Below are positions 20,641 to 32,318 of a stretch of 64,000 nucleotides of DNA, piece after piece. Under the pieces are notes generated by a model, which worked only from the letters and a program-made list of their open reading frames with translations, did not search any database and had not been told where the DNA came from. The stretch lies in the NCBI GenBank assembly GCA_947095585.1, contig OX352761.1, positions 94,631,333 to 94,695,332 on the forward strand, written 5' to 3'. The stretch's first letter is position 1. Each line of letters opens with the position of its first letter. The position numbers and the translations under genes were made by a program. This DNA comes from Nephrocerus scutellatus. Lineage: Eukaryota; Arthropoda; Insecta; Diptera; Pipunculidae.

Positions 20641-20735
20641 GCGTCAAACACGAGATTTAAGAAAGGACCTACGAGACTAATCTGCTCACAAAACTTCAGC
20701 TCTGTAGGTCGTGTGAAAGTTGGTTGGTCTTAAAA
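20641..20735 (+). repeat. Repeat family H4, fragment
   Basis: CTCACAAAACTTCAGCTCTG and GGTCGTGTGAAAG are shared with 31440-31920, 33200-33310 and 50920-51175. Confidence 0.55.
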
Positions 20736-20959
20736 TTTGTTCTCGGAAAAGAAGGCGAAATTTATCGGCTAGGAATTTCATGTTTGGCTATGTTAATCGC
20801 TAAAACAATAATTGCAAATTCTTACTGTTTACTATTTTAACAAGATTTTTTGCAAATTTATTATCATTTATTTATGAACTTTTAAAGGTAAAAAAGGTAT
20901 CAGCAATTAAGTTTAGGGTATATATCAAACCACTAGAAGTTCCCGAGTTAAAAATAATC

Positions 20960-23350
20960 TATCTATCTATATAAACGAGCCGTTCTTAGTTTAAGTGAAA
21001 CTCAGGTTTCTTATATGGGTACTCCAAATGATTTTCATTTTCAATATCCGGGATATTGGTTCCACATCGCGGGGTTCTTCTCTTCGTTCGGGATGATATA
21101 TGTTTCAATTTGCCTAATTTTATTGTTCCGAACAGTAATTCCCTTTTCAATACGTTATGGATTGAAATTAAAATTTCAAACTATTCTATGTTTGTTTGTT
21201 CCCTATATGGTAGTCCTAATTTATCATCGGATGACACTAGTAATGAATTTGACTATTTAGGAACGATAGACAAGATTTACCAGTACTCACCAACATCGCA
21301 ATTGGTAGTCTGGGCGATTTCAATGTCCACAATGATACTTGGTCGGGATAGCATGAGAAAAATTTTCGATTCAGATTCAAACAATATAAGCTTTTGGTCG
21401 TTTGCTGCCCTTGTTAAAAGAAACTTTGCAGACAAGTCTTCTTCTGTTCCTTCCTTATTCCATAATGGTATTCTTTATAAAACTGATATTCAGAAAGCCA
21501 ATCTCTGAGCTTCGCATTTTGCTGGTGCGTCTACCCTTCCATTATCTAACCAAAGTCCACCAATTCTTCCGAATGTAGGCCCAAGAATGTCTAACATATA
21601 TTTCCGACAACGGGTTGTTTCTAAGATTCTTAAAGAACTTAACCCCAACAAAACGAATGGACCAACAAAACGAATGGACCCGACGGTATTCCTCCATTAT
21701 TATTGAAAAGATGTCATCATACTTTGGCGAAACCGCTTAGCAAATTGTTTCATCTCTCAATGAAGACATCATGTGCTTTTCCGTTAATTTGTAAAATAGC
21801 TAATATTCAACCCGTTCCGAAAAAAGGGGATAAATCTGCACCTACCAACTACCGCCCTATAGCCTTGTTGTCGGTTCTATCAACGGTAATGGAATCTATC
21901 GTTAATTTCAGACTTATGAGCTATCTGGATACGAATGCTCTTTTATCCGATGTGTAGTATGGATTTAGTAAAAATCGCTCTTCATGACGTACATGACTAA
22001 TTTTTGGGAGCGTAGCATTGAAAATCTAGGTGAATCAAGCGTTGTGTCCTTGGATATTTCTAAGGATTTTGATGAAGTATGGCATGATTGTCTTATTAAT
22101 AAGATTCACACCTCTCTCATTGCATGGATTGAAGATTATTTATGGAAACGTAAAATAAAAGTTGTATTGAGTATATCTTCAGCTTATCATGGAATCAATG
22201 CTGGCGTGCCACAATGGTCATCCTTTTCGTCTACGCTCATCTTGATATATATCAATGACCTGTTGTCTTCTACAACCTGTGATATTCATTCATTTGCGTT
22301 ATCGGCTTCCATTAAGTTTGTTAGTAAAAAAGAATGCAATTCTCTCTTGATTGATTCCGTGAATTAATGAATACGGCTATTCTGTCGAACATTCAAGTCA
22401 TTCTTGATTCGGGCGGAATGGTGGAATTTAACCCAAATAAATTCCTGGCTTGTCTTTTTTCTCAAACATTCAACATTACGTGCCACCAGTAATTAATGGC
22501 GCCGTTTCAATGTATTGCGAGATCACTTAAGATGTTAGGCTTGAAAGTTTTAAGTAAACTTTCCTGGAAGGAATATTGTTAACAGTGCCTTTACTGCCAA
22601 TACTGATAGACCATGGTTCTTGTAATAATAATAATATTCGGCGCGACAGACCATTGCGGTCCAAGGCCAAGCTCCTCGCGGCCATTTGTGTTGCGCATGT
22701 ATATTTTTGGACACAAATGGAAGGGACCTACAATTTAAGGCCAGATCCGAACGGCGAATTGAGAAGCTTTCCGTGACAAGTTATTACTCTCGGAACCTTT
22801 GTCACCCATTCGCGAAATGTGGGACACCGTGAAAAATACTTTTGGTGTTATTGGGATTCGAAACACGAACCTCCTGCTCAGTAGCCACGCGCATTTCCAC
22901 TGAGCCACGGCGCCCACGAGTGGGCTTGTCTCTATAGTATAGAGATATCTCTATACTCTTTGCTGAAAGTGTGGAATAAAACTGGTTTTCCTGGTAGAAT
23001 AAGGCTCGTGTGTTGTGGCCCATTGACTTATAACTACCAATCTTAACAAATATATTAATGGAATTTCAAAAAGAGCGAGCCAATGTCTGGGCTTCATAAA
23101 ACGTTGTAACTTCTATTTAACCCCCTCTGAAATATTGTGATTATATAAGACCAATTATTATATTAGACCAGATTATATCTAAGACCAATTTCAGAATGTG
23201 TGGTTGGGGCTTCAAGAACGCCTTAGCTTTATCTTGATGGAATTCAGAATAGAGTTTGATAAACGATGTAAACATTACTTCATATCTTGATTCTTTGGAG
23301 TATAGACGAAATGTAGGAGCTTTAACTGTTTTCTACAAATACGATATAAC
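20960..23350 (+). pseudogene. LINE family B, decayed copy 2 with endonuclease part
   Basis: It has a fuller version of the LINE at 6575-8490. The endonuclease-like start RGVLLFVRDDICFN (about 21063-21105) is followed by VPKKGDKSAPTNYRPIALLS (21812-21872), SVVSLDISKDFDEVWHDCL (about 22035-22095), GINAGVPQWSS (about 22190-22225) and an IYINDLLSS block (22245-22270) with degraded ADD. After a SINE at 22624-22917 the thumb region resumes with KRASQCLGFIKRCNFYLTP-like (about 23068-23122) and SLEYRRNVGALTVFYKYD (about 23290-23345). Frameshifts and a stop at 21955-21957 disable it. Helitron H5 sequence begins at about 23351. Confidence 0.8.
22624..22917 (-). mobile_element. tRNA-derived SINE, copy 2, inserted in LINE B
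   Basis: This is a full-length member: tRNA-like head at 22917 on the minus strand (GCGCCGTGGCTCAGTGGAAA), body, and an (ATT)n tail at 22624-22638. LINE B protein homology lies on both sides, so the SINE is the younger. A target duplication is not clear; only a weak TGGxCTTGT similarity is seen. Confidence 0.85.
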
Positions 23351-24425
23351 TGTCGATTCTATAGTCTCGGATTTGATGAGGTGAATAGCGATGGTAGGAC
23401 AGCTATTAGTGTCAATTCTATATTTTTCTGGTTCGCTGAGGTGAATAGCGATGGTAAGAGAGTTCTAGGGGGATGGGTTCAAATGATGAGGGGTGGAAAG
23501 TGACCGATATTAGTGTCCACTCTATAGTTCTCAGGGTTGCTTAGATGAATAGTTTTGGTAGGACATCGATCTTATTGTTTTCGAGGTCGCTGAGATGAAA
23601 AGTGTTATTTAGAATTGTACTCGGTAACGGGCTGGGTTTGGGGGGTTTGTGGACATTGTCACTCCTACTTCAAATTGGAGAAGTTAGATTATTAGCCATG
23701 TCTTATGGCAATATGAAATTGCCATCTAATTTTTGTAATCTGTCGCTATTCCATTTCCATTCCATTTATTCGGCTGTTTCTCAAAACTATCACATTTTGA
23801 ACTGGTTGTGTGAGACGGCCATTCTTGCTGCTTAAACGAAGATTCACGAAATAACCAATCAAATACTTGACATGTTAACAAGCGTAGTCACTTAATATAA
23901 GTCTATCGATACCGTAGTAGATGCTGATTAGGTTGTTAATTATCCAACAGAGCTCCATAACTCACTTGATTCGTCTTGATTGCCACTACATCATATTTTA
24001 CTTAAAGTAGAATCTCCAAATATTTTGCTACGGAATCTCGACTCGCCAAAACTTTGCAACGGCACAAGACTGTGCGAAAAAAAAAAAGGTAATTGCCAAT
24101 TTAATTGAAACGACTATCTTGACAGTAGTAGACTTTTAGTAGATTTGAGATCATTATTTTTTTTCCACGTTTATGTTGCTTGATCTATGGTGGGTTCAAC
24201 TAAGAATATTTATAATTAAGATTTGTTTTAAATTAATGTTATAGTTGTGTTTTTTAAATTTTTGTTTTACCATTTGAATGCTGTAGCTATACTTTAAAGA
24301 CTTATTTTGTTAATAAAATTACTTGGATTTTACTTGATCGATAGAAATTCTTTTTTCTACCACTGCCTCAAAGAAGATTGTGATGGGATAAATAAATACC
24401 TGGGCAGCGTCATGTAATCAGCTAG
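23351..24425 (+). mobile_element. Helitron-like element, family H5, 5'-truncated copy
   Basis: It shares the minisatellite phrases (GACCGATATTAGTGTC at about 23502; GTCGCTGAGATGAA) and the 3' part (AATACCTGGGCAGCG, then AATCAGCTAG ending at 24425 before T) with the full copy at 12267-13668. The 5' end is lost at the junction with LINE B. The reading frame at 23602-23835 lies within its body and has no known match. Confidence 0.75.
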
Positions 24426-25414
24426 TATACATATAAAATGTAGAGTATAAGTACAATTTTATCATAAAGATAACTGCTGACATATAAAGAAATAGGTACA
24501 ATGAAACTCCTGTCGATATTTACGTACAAAATACATTTATTTTACTACTTCGTCCAGGTGCAATTAAAATATCTTTCAAATGAAGAACTGATAACATCGA
24601 AACACGAAAGCTCATTCGTGTACAAAAAATGTTCACACGTGCGTGTTTATTTAACTAAATAAGATTCCGATGGGTATACGAGTACTTAGGTGTATATCGA
24701 TAATCGATGCCAATACTATTCGAGGGCGAAAATTTGGTTATACACATCAAGACTGATATGGAACATTTACGATTATGGAAAATAAAGACCAACAACGATT
24801 AAATCCGAATTTATAGTTGCAACTATGATTGTATAAGAGCAATGCTTTTAGTAATGAATTTTAATTTTTAATTTTTTTTTATTTTTTTTTATTTGTTTTT
24901 TATTTTAAATTTCTATTGCACTTAACCGATTTCTCCTAAGCGCAATACTTTTTGAGTTATATGTAAAATTTCGAAAAACGGTCACTCAAGTCAAAATCAA
25001 ATGGCCCCTCACAATTTATGTAAAACGCTTAAATATGAATTTTCATCCCGATAAGTTCAGACGTCTGGGCTGTGGAGTGGACACTGACAGACAGACAGAG
25101 ATTTTTTTATTTTCGCTTTTTCTGACTCAGGAGATACGGTAATGGGTAAATCTGCAAAAATCCTGAGTTCGAAAATTTTCATTATTACTATACTTCCTTT
25201 TACTATGTAAAATAAAATAAAATGTTGTGTTAACATGTCAGAATAAAACTGAATTAAAAACAAGTAAATGTATAGAACTTTTATATCATCGATATAAGCA
25301 TAAACTTTGGAGATGCTAAAAATAATATATTTATTGATCAAGCTACAAAGAAAGCTTTTTTGTTCCTGTTTAAATTAATTGAATTCATTTATTTTTATAT
25401 ATTTATACTTATAA
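24426..25414. other. AT-rich spacer, nothing recognised
   Basis: It contains an AT/poly-T-rich run at about 24860-24910. No coding region is supported. Confidence 0.35.
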
Positions 25415-25579
25415 CTAGCTGAAATACCCAACTTTACCTGGCTGCCCCGCCACATTACCCCACAGCCCACCATCCCACCCCAACTGACCACTAAGGCCAT
25501 TAAAGACACACCATGAAATACCCCACCCCCTCCCCACCAACAAACATATATCAGCACTATTAATCAAATGCACGGTCTT

Positions 25580-26113
25580 CGAACGTCTATAATCCGGGAG
25601 CTGTGGTCATATAAGTGTCATTGAATTTAAATATTTAAGCCGAAGTCCTTCGATTAATCGAACTCGACTTAAAGCTCTGTACGCCTGTTATGGTGCAAAA
25701 ATGTTCGATCCCAAATATGTGACAGCATGATCAACTGTGGTATCTTACATTTTATGCACTGTTGATGACCAACATAAAATGAACGGTAGCATTCGTCTTT
25801 CTGCAGTTCCATAAGAATATTTTGCTTTGGGTCAATTCTTTTGATTTCAATTTCGCCAAAAACGATTCGTACTGATGGAATGTCTTCATTATACAGTTTA
25901 GCTTTTCGAAGTGTGGCCAGATAATTTCAACAACTTCGCCCATCGCGCCATTCCGACTAATCCCTTACTCGTGTCCAGATTGTAATGAAGCATTATTTTT
26001 ACACCAATGAAGAGAGTCAACTTCTTTGGTAATGCTCCAGTTTTATTGATGCCATAATCAGTACAGTTTTCCCAACAGCGAAATCCCCAATGTTGTTGTT
26101 GGATTCCTTCCAA
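25580..26113 (-). pseudogene. Helitron helicase, C-terminal part
   Basis: Across frames the minus strand reads GALPKKLTLFIGVKIML (about 26035-25985), YNLDTSKGLV, IPSVRIVFGEIEIKRIDPKQ (about 25885-25825), RRMLPFILCWSSTVHKM (about 25805-25755), VDHAVTYLGSN and QAYRALSRVR. This is the usual end of Helitron helicases, with SxxHKMQG degraded to a stop. It is the continuation of 28376-28900 beyond the inserted LINE. Confidence 0.8.
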
Positions 26114-26129
26114 TTTAGTAAAACCAGCT

Positions 26130-28375
26130 TAAGGTAAAGGTGTCTTTTCATCTGTCTTCTTTATGTCCTGTATCCCCTTGTGGGTCCTAGGGCCTCTACT
26201 ACGCCTACGCGCCATCGCGTGCGGTTCCTGGCAATAAGCTTCAGCTCTCTCCAACTCTTCCCCAATTGCCGTGCCTCCTCTTCAACTGTTCTGCGCCATG
26301 TATTTCTCGGACGACCCGTTCTTCTACCATCCTGAGATAACGGGTTCCATTGCAGTGCGTAGTTTGCTATGGAACTGTCGCCTTTTCGGAGTGTATGACC
26401 AATCCACTGCCACTTCCGTCGTTGGATGGTTGTGCCTATTGGACCCGTTCTCTGGTAAAGATGTTCGTTAGAGATACGATTAGGCCAGAAAACCCTTAAG
26501 ATGTTCCGTAGGCACCTATTTACGAATGTTTGTAATCTTCAAACCCGCAACATTTGCCTCCCTCTCCACATTTGTTGTCATTTGGTGCAGCTCCATAATT
26601 CTGTGTGAGAGTAAACAAACGTCGTCAGCGTAATCCAGATGTTTGCGCGAAGTACATCGCTAATCACCAACAAAAAAAGTATCGGCGATAGAATGCAACC
26701 TTTTCGTACCCCACTTAGGATCTCGAATTCCTCCGACAGCTCTCCTCTATGTAGCACATGACATTTAGAGCCATCATAGGTTGCTTTAATAATAGCTATT
26801 AGTTTATCGGGTATACCTCTCCTGCACAAGGCGAGCCAGATAAACTGTCTGTTGACACTGTAAAACGCCTTCTCAAAATCGATGAACAGTATGTGCAGTG
26901 GTGACCGGAATTCAACGCAATGTTCAATAATGATCCGCAGGGTGTTTATGTGGTCTACACAGGAGGATCCAGTGCGGAAACCTGCTTGTTCGGCATCGAG
27001 TGTATCTTCCAGATGTTCCTTAATACGCTCAAGTACTACTTTGGCTATTACTTTTGCAACTGCAGGGAGAACGCAAATGCCTCTCCAGTTTTCGCACTCC
27101 ATAAGACGGGAAATTGTTACTTCCGGCAGCTCCGTTTGATTAAGGTGCATATCGTTAGCAAATACACGGTTAAGGACCGTAGAGAAATGCTCCTTCCATC
27201 GCTTGAGCTGATCCTCTTCTGAAACGAGTACGGCAGCATCTAGTCCTTTCACCGGATGTTGGCTAGAGCGGTGACCACCTGTCAGCTCTTTGGTGATTCT
27301 GTAAACGGTTCTGCTATCGCACCTGCTCGCTGCTTCCTCTGCTTCTGAGGCCAGGTTGTTAATATAGTTACGCTTGTCACGTCTTACACTACGCTGCACT
27401 TCTTTCATTTTTCTTCGATACATGGATTCTAGCTTGCTCCTCGCTGCTGCTGGAATATCTACAATACGAGCTTTAAGTAGCTTACGTTCTTCAATCCGCC
27501 TCCAGGTATCTTCGGTAAGCCACGTGCTGTGCCTTGCCTGGCTTCTACCAACAATACTTTCCGCTCCAGATGTGAAAACATTTTTCACAACCTCCCAATG
27601 CTCCTGGATAGCTGTCGGCAGTGAGCTGCTGATTGCTTCCACTCCTTGCGATAAATGATCCTTTAATTGCTGGCGTACTGAGGGGATCTTTAGCCGGTCG
27701 ATGTTATACCTAGGCATTCAGATAATATTGCGGATTCTATGAACTGATGCAGTACGTAACTGGACAGTAGGTACCATAAGGTGATGATCACGTACCATAC
27801 CCATGTCGGCTCCTCGTCTGTTTCGGACGTCTAACAGACAGCTCCTTAAACGTCGGCTGATCGCCACATGGTCGATTTGGTTGGATGATGATTGCCTGTC
27901 AGTTGACACCCAGCTGACCTTGTGGCAAGTCTTATGCTCAAACATGGTGCCTCCTATGACAAGGTTGTTGGTGTTGCAGAAATCAACAAATCTTTCACCA
28001 TTGTCATTTCGTTCGCCGAGGCCGTGCTTCCCAATCACATGCTTGAGTCCTTCATTGTCGTTGCCAACCTTGGCATTCAAGTCCCCATCACGATGACGAT
28101 ATCTCCGTTAGGCGTTGCGTTGAATACAGCGTTTAGTTCACTGTAGAAGTTGTCCTTTTCATCCTCTGTCGAGGGATTCGTTGGGGCGTAGCACTGTATG
28201 ATCGTGACGCGCCGTACTCTAGACCGAAATCTGGCCAATAGGATCCTATCACTATGCGGGTGCCAGGAAATTTGGCCTCTACGTGCTGTTGACGTTAGCA
28301 GCAGACCCACTCCAGATTCACGGGGACTGCAAGAGGGTTTGCCAGAGTAGAGTAGCACAGTGTTACACGTTGGGG
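26130..28375 (-). pseudogene. RTE-type LINE, 5'-truncated, inserted in the Helitron
   Basis: Starting inside the endonuclease, the minus strand reads SGVGLLLTSTARRGQISWHP (about 28305-28250), IIQCYAPTNPSTEDEKDNFY, MNAKVGNDNEGLKHVIGKHG (28080-28021), NQIDHVAISRRLRSCLLDVR and then GADMG-DHHLMV. These are the RTE endonuclease landmarks, though the S of SDHHL is changed. A second frame (27717-26578) gives KRWKEHFSTVLNR, AEQAGFRTGSSCVDHINTLR, HILFIDFEKAFYSVNR and GVRKGCILSPILFLLVI. The C-terminal RRPRTHKG tail lies near 26180. A deletion appears between SRLMECENWRG and CVLPAVAKV. Frameshifts near 28080 and 26640 disable it. 5' truncation is typical of target-primed reverse transcription. Confidence 0.85.
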
Positions 28376-28900
28376 ACTTGCCCACTCGCAAGAAGATCGA
28401 TGAAAGTTGTGTCACCCTGTTGTCTCATATTTTGTACGAACTCGCAGAACGGAAACTCAAACCACAAATGAGTTGCTCGCTGCATGCGTTCTGGTTGATG
28501 GAAAACGGCACTTCCTCGTACTGGTTCTAATTGCAAAAGATCGCCAAATATCAAAATATTCAGTCCGCCAAAAAGTTCCTTGCTGGTTTTCAATTATTTC
28601 AAGCGCTGATCAACCACGCATCGTATGGTACAATTTAAATCATAACGATGATCACAAATTGCACATCCTTCCTCTGCATTCTCATATGACGCAAAAAACC
28701 TCCAGTGAGAATTGTCATATTGAGAACGTTACCATCTTTTTGTACTGGAAACTTCAAAATCGAATGAAACTTTGAGCAATGAATTAATCGGGCAGCCGTA
28801 CCAGTGGGTGGACAAACCTGTACTGATGTCCCATTATTTCCGTAGCATCTTTTGATTTGCTCTGTTAGCACTTGCAACGTGAATATTTTTCCGGTACCTG
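28376..28900 (-). pseudogene. Helitron helicase, N-terminal part
   Basis: Minus-strand blocks are VLTEQIKRCYGNNGTSVQVC (28871-28812), PPTGTAARLIH, the region after Walker A, and in another frame GGLNILIFGDLLQLEPVRG (about 28570-28510, the Walker B-like GDxxQLxPV) and FVQNMRQQGDTTFIDLL (28440-28390). These are PIF1-family motifs as found in Helitrons. The frame is cut by the LINE at 28375. Confidence 0.8.
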
Positions 28901-29599
28901 CACCGCCTTGATGCGATCATTTGAGCCATTTAATGGATCATGAATCTTACGTGTTGCATAATTAAAGAGATCACGCTGTTCAATGTTCATAGCTTGCTTT
29001 CAAGAAATCTGCATCGTTCATATTAATTTCTTCAAAAGCTTCATCTTTGTCTTCCGAAGGCACTTGATTTTTAAGCTCTTTAAATGGATGTGCTTGATCC
29101 AATGCTGCTTGAAGTTCTAGTTGATCAACTTTACGATGTTCATCCATCATGTGTTATAATGCCTGATAGTATCTTATTTGCAATGAATGCATCTTTCGCA
29201 GTTTCAAATCCACTTAAAATTTCATCGGAAACGGTTATATTGTTCCAAAAAATTGTAGTAGTAGTTTTCCGGATCGATTGACACCTTAAAAACAACTGGC
29301 TCTCGTGTTCCTAATTTTCATCTTCATTTTGTTTAAAATAGTAATGAGTCGAGTTCTTACAGTAGGAACATCTACTGAAAGATATGAGTCTTCGTCGCCG
29401 TTATCTTCGTATACTTAATCGGTTTTTCGACTTTGTTTCGGTTCAAACTGCATTGCAAAGTCTAGCAGACACATTGAATTAAAATCGTAGTGCGGATGCT
29501 GATTAGGCCGTTGTTGATAGCGTTCAGTTAGGTTGGAAGAGAATTTAACGGCTTCGTTATTGCTTCCAAACTGTAAAACTTAATACCGCTGTTCTGGTT

Positions 29600-30960
29600 T
29601 TCTGGTGTTTACGTAGATGGTGCGACGTGAAGCTTCAGGCAAACGAAGATGGCATAATCGACAAACAGCTTCATACGCTGACACTTGACGCTCATTGAGG
29701 ATCTTAATGCAGATTTTAAGAATCTTTCTCGAAATGTCAGTCTCCTCACGACATATCTTCTTGATAGCTTCAGCAGTGCTTTTGTCAACATAAGTTGGCT
29801 CGCTCTTGGAAATATATTTGGCATTGTAACATTGTACATTGGAATGGATTCATTGCTGTCGCATGGTTGAATATCGATATTTAATCCCCAAAGCTTCAAA
29901 TAGAATGACGCTTCATGATAAAAATGCGTCGACCATTTCTGATGAAGTCATTCGTTGCGATAGTGATGATTCTGGTATTTTCGGAATGAGAATCGGTAGT
30001 AATCACAGCCACCTTTTGTGCATGTGTGCGTGTGTCTATGAGTCTGCAATTTCTGAAGCATTTCTCTGAAATCAGGATCCTCAGGAGGCACGTCATCACT
30101 TCATAAATTCGGAAGGTTCCTTCTTCACTGTTAAAGTCTGTTGTTCCCTCAGTCCAAAATAACATGTAAATATATTGGGATTCAATGCACCACCAATAAT
30201 AAGTTTAGTATTGGATTTCATGTGCTTAAGCATGGCATTAACACGAATCATAAAGTGTCTGCCTACCACAACGGGATATCTCTAAATTAAAATCTGAATC
30301 TCGTAAACTCCTAGGGTCTTTATCGTACTTTCCATCGGCGATCAAGAGAGCTTTTCGCATATCGAGCCAATTCAAGTCATTGCTGCTGAATGTGATTAAA
30401 TTGTGTGGAGGTCCAAGACATCTGATCATCGCAATCATTTCAAGCAGTGCTGTATTCTAGTAGGCAGATGAGCCAAGAAGATTTCTCACATACAATCGAA
30501 TGTCTTCAACCATGTTCTAGCTATGCTGAATTTTGTGGCCACAAACAGAGATGTTCGATTTGATGTGAAAAGATTTGCACATCGAAAAAGCATAGATCAA
30601 CTAGTCGTTTCGCTGAAATCGTAGATCCTCACCCAGAATTCTCGTCTGGAAGTAGTCAAGAGCCGTTATGCGAACTAATCGATCTTCTTATAATCCATTG
30701 CTACCATATGGAATGAGGTGGAACCATGCAAATTCCTCTGCTTTCTTTTCATGATCAACATCAAATATTGTTGTCCATTTTACGTCGAAAAGTGTTAAGA
30801 TTTGCTCCATTTTCAACATTTTCGAGAACGCTTTCTTCTGTTGGTTGAGGTCAATGAACAGGATACATTACAAAAGTCATGACTGGTAGAGTGCATGCAT
30901 TTCTAAATTTTCCACATCAATGCCCGTAATTTCATCGTCAAAAAACATTTGAGGATTGTT
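29600..30960 (-). pseudogene. Helitron Rep (HUH endonuclease) region
   Basis: Readable blocks are VFFDDEITGIDVENLEMHAL (about 30960-30895), MIRCLGPPHNLITFSSNDLN (about 30432-30373), WLDMRKALLIADGKYDKDP, and IESQYIYMLFW (about 30185-30150), where the usual H-x-H of the HUH motif is replaced by Y-I-Y. Then NAKYISKSEPTYVDKSTAEA (about 29830-29770) keeps the Y-x-A-K-Y catalytic-tyrosine motif, followed by LKLHVAP near 29610. Multiple frameshifts and the lost histidines make it inactive. Confidence 0.8.
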
Positions 30961-31399
30961 TATCGATACAATGCCATTTTTGACCAAGACCTTAACAAAA
31001 TCGTTTGTATACTAGTCATTGATTTCTGTGACTCTTTTACGGAGTAACGAATCCCATTCTATTACACAGGCTCTTTCGTTACTGCTGGTAAGCCTTTTTC
31101 TCCACATGAGTGTGTATCAGCCAGGTAAATTACATCACGGCAACAGATTTACTGTTATCGATTAAAATTCCACAGTATGTTTATCGATACAATGCCATTT
31201 TTGACCAAGACCTTAACAAAATCGTTTGTATACTAGTCATTGATTTCTGTGACTCATTTACGGAGTAACGAATCCCATTCTATTACACAGGCTCTTTCGT
31301 TACTGCTGGTAAGCCTTTTTCTCCACATGAGTGTGTATCAGCCAGGTAAATTACATCACGGCAACAGATTTACTGTTATCGATTAAAATTCCACAGTAT
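30958..31399. repeat. 221-bp near-perfect tandem duplication
   Basis: Positions 30958-31178 and 31179-31399 are the same sequence with a single visible difference (GACTCTTTTAC versus GACTCATTTAC). It lies in the N-terminal Rep region of the Helitron. The high identity means a recent duplication or an assembly artefact. Confidence 0.9.
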
Positions 31400-31439
31400 G
31401 GATTATCAAAAATTTGCTGAAGGTCTTGCATCAATGTTG

Positions 31440-31920
31440 ATCTGAAATGGCCTTGACACTGAGGTGCTCACAAAATGTCAGCTCTCTATGTCGTGCGGAA
31501 AGTGAATAAAAAAAGGTAGAGCCTACTTCACAGTTAACACAAATTTCCACTTGACACTTAGTTGCTTACAAAATTTCAGCTCTCAATATCGTGTGAAAGG
31601 TGGTTCGAAAGGACCCCAAAGAAGTCGACGCGGCCGGGCCCTATTTCAAAGAATAACCTATTTACCAAGCATCACACGCGCCACACGCGATACTTGAGGA
31701 GTGGTATCTTAGAAACGCCCAACGAGGATAAGCTACTCACAAAATTTCTCTCTAGCAAGTGCGGAAGGTGGTTAAAAAGGGAGCCTATTTTAAAGATTAA
31801 CCCACTTTTCACGAATCACACGCGTCACACGCAAGATCTTAAAAATTGCACATGACACTGAGCTGAGCTGAGCTAGGTCGCGTGAAAGGTGGTTGAAAAG
31901 AACTTCGAAGAAGTCGATAA
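31440..31920 (+). repeat. Repeat family H4, several diverged units
   Basis: CTCACAAAATGTCAGCTCTC with GTCGTGCGG, TTACAAAATTTCAGCTCTCA with ATCGTGTG, and ACTCACAAAATTTCTCTC recur at about 31465, 31564 and 31735. Between them lie CACACGCGCCACACGCG-type stretches. Unit spacing is about 100-170 bp. Related stretches lie at 33200-33310 (opposite orientation) and 50920-51175. Confidence 0.6.
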
Positions 31921-31975
31921 AACCGACAAACAGAAAAGTCAAGTTAAATATAAGTTTTTATAAAGAAAAATAGCA

Positions 31976-32129
31976 GTCGAAAAGAGAGCGTTCCACGAAA
32001 AATGAACAAATGATTATTTTTTGTTGGATCCAATCCGAAAGCGTTATGTTTGATTTGCAGAGATGTTGTGTCCGTTTTAAAAGAATATAATTTTAGAAGA
32101 CATTATACTCAAATCCATTGAAATTCCGA
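31976..32129 (+). pseudogene. BED-type zinc-finger fragment of a hAT transposase
   Basis: The plus strand reads DYFFVGSNPKALCLICRDVV and then SVLKEYNFRRHYTQIH before a stop at about 32119. Two cysteines (C-x2-C) and two histidines (H-x5-H, second after TQI) form the zinc ligands. LKEYNxRRHY is typical of the ZBED/SCAND3-like hAT group to which the remnant at 11400 also belongs. No catalytic part follows. Confidence 0.7.
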
Positions 32130-32318
32130 AGAAAAGTAATGTCATAATGTGAATTGCCATAATTAATGCGTCAAATATCATTGTTCTTGACATTTATGTT
32201 TTAGACAGGGCCGATTATGTATCTGTCGTATTTCGACTATTTCTACTTACCACAAGTCGAAATCCTCAAAGTCGTAATTTCGACATATCGCAATTATGTA
32301 GGCATGTACGACAATAGT

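Larger units (their letters stand above)
25415..31440 (-). mobile_element. Large decayed autonomous Helitron (Rep/helicase type)
   Basis: Minus-strand order is Rep region (about 30960-29600), helicase (about 28900-28376, then 26113-25580), and a CTAG end at 25418-25415 followed by T, preceded by TTTCAGCTAG. Helitrons move by rolling circle using a HUH endonuclease plus a 5'-3' helicase. Every part is frameshifted. A 2.2-kb RTE LINE (26130-28375) splits the helicase, and the Rep region has a 221-bp duplication. The 5' end was not found. It shares its CAGCTAG-T end with the small elements in this window. Confidence 0.8.

Noticed and set aside
26100..28400. Target-site duplication around the RTE insertion
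   Set aside because: No matching words of useful length were found at the two junctions.
26882..28471. Plus-strand frames of 85-100 codons
   Set aside because: They are antisense shadows of the RTE LINE coding region.
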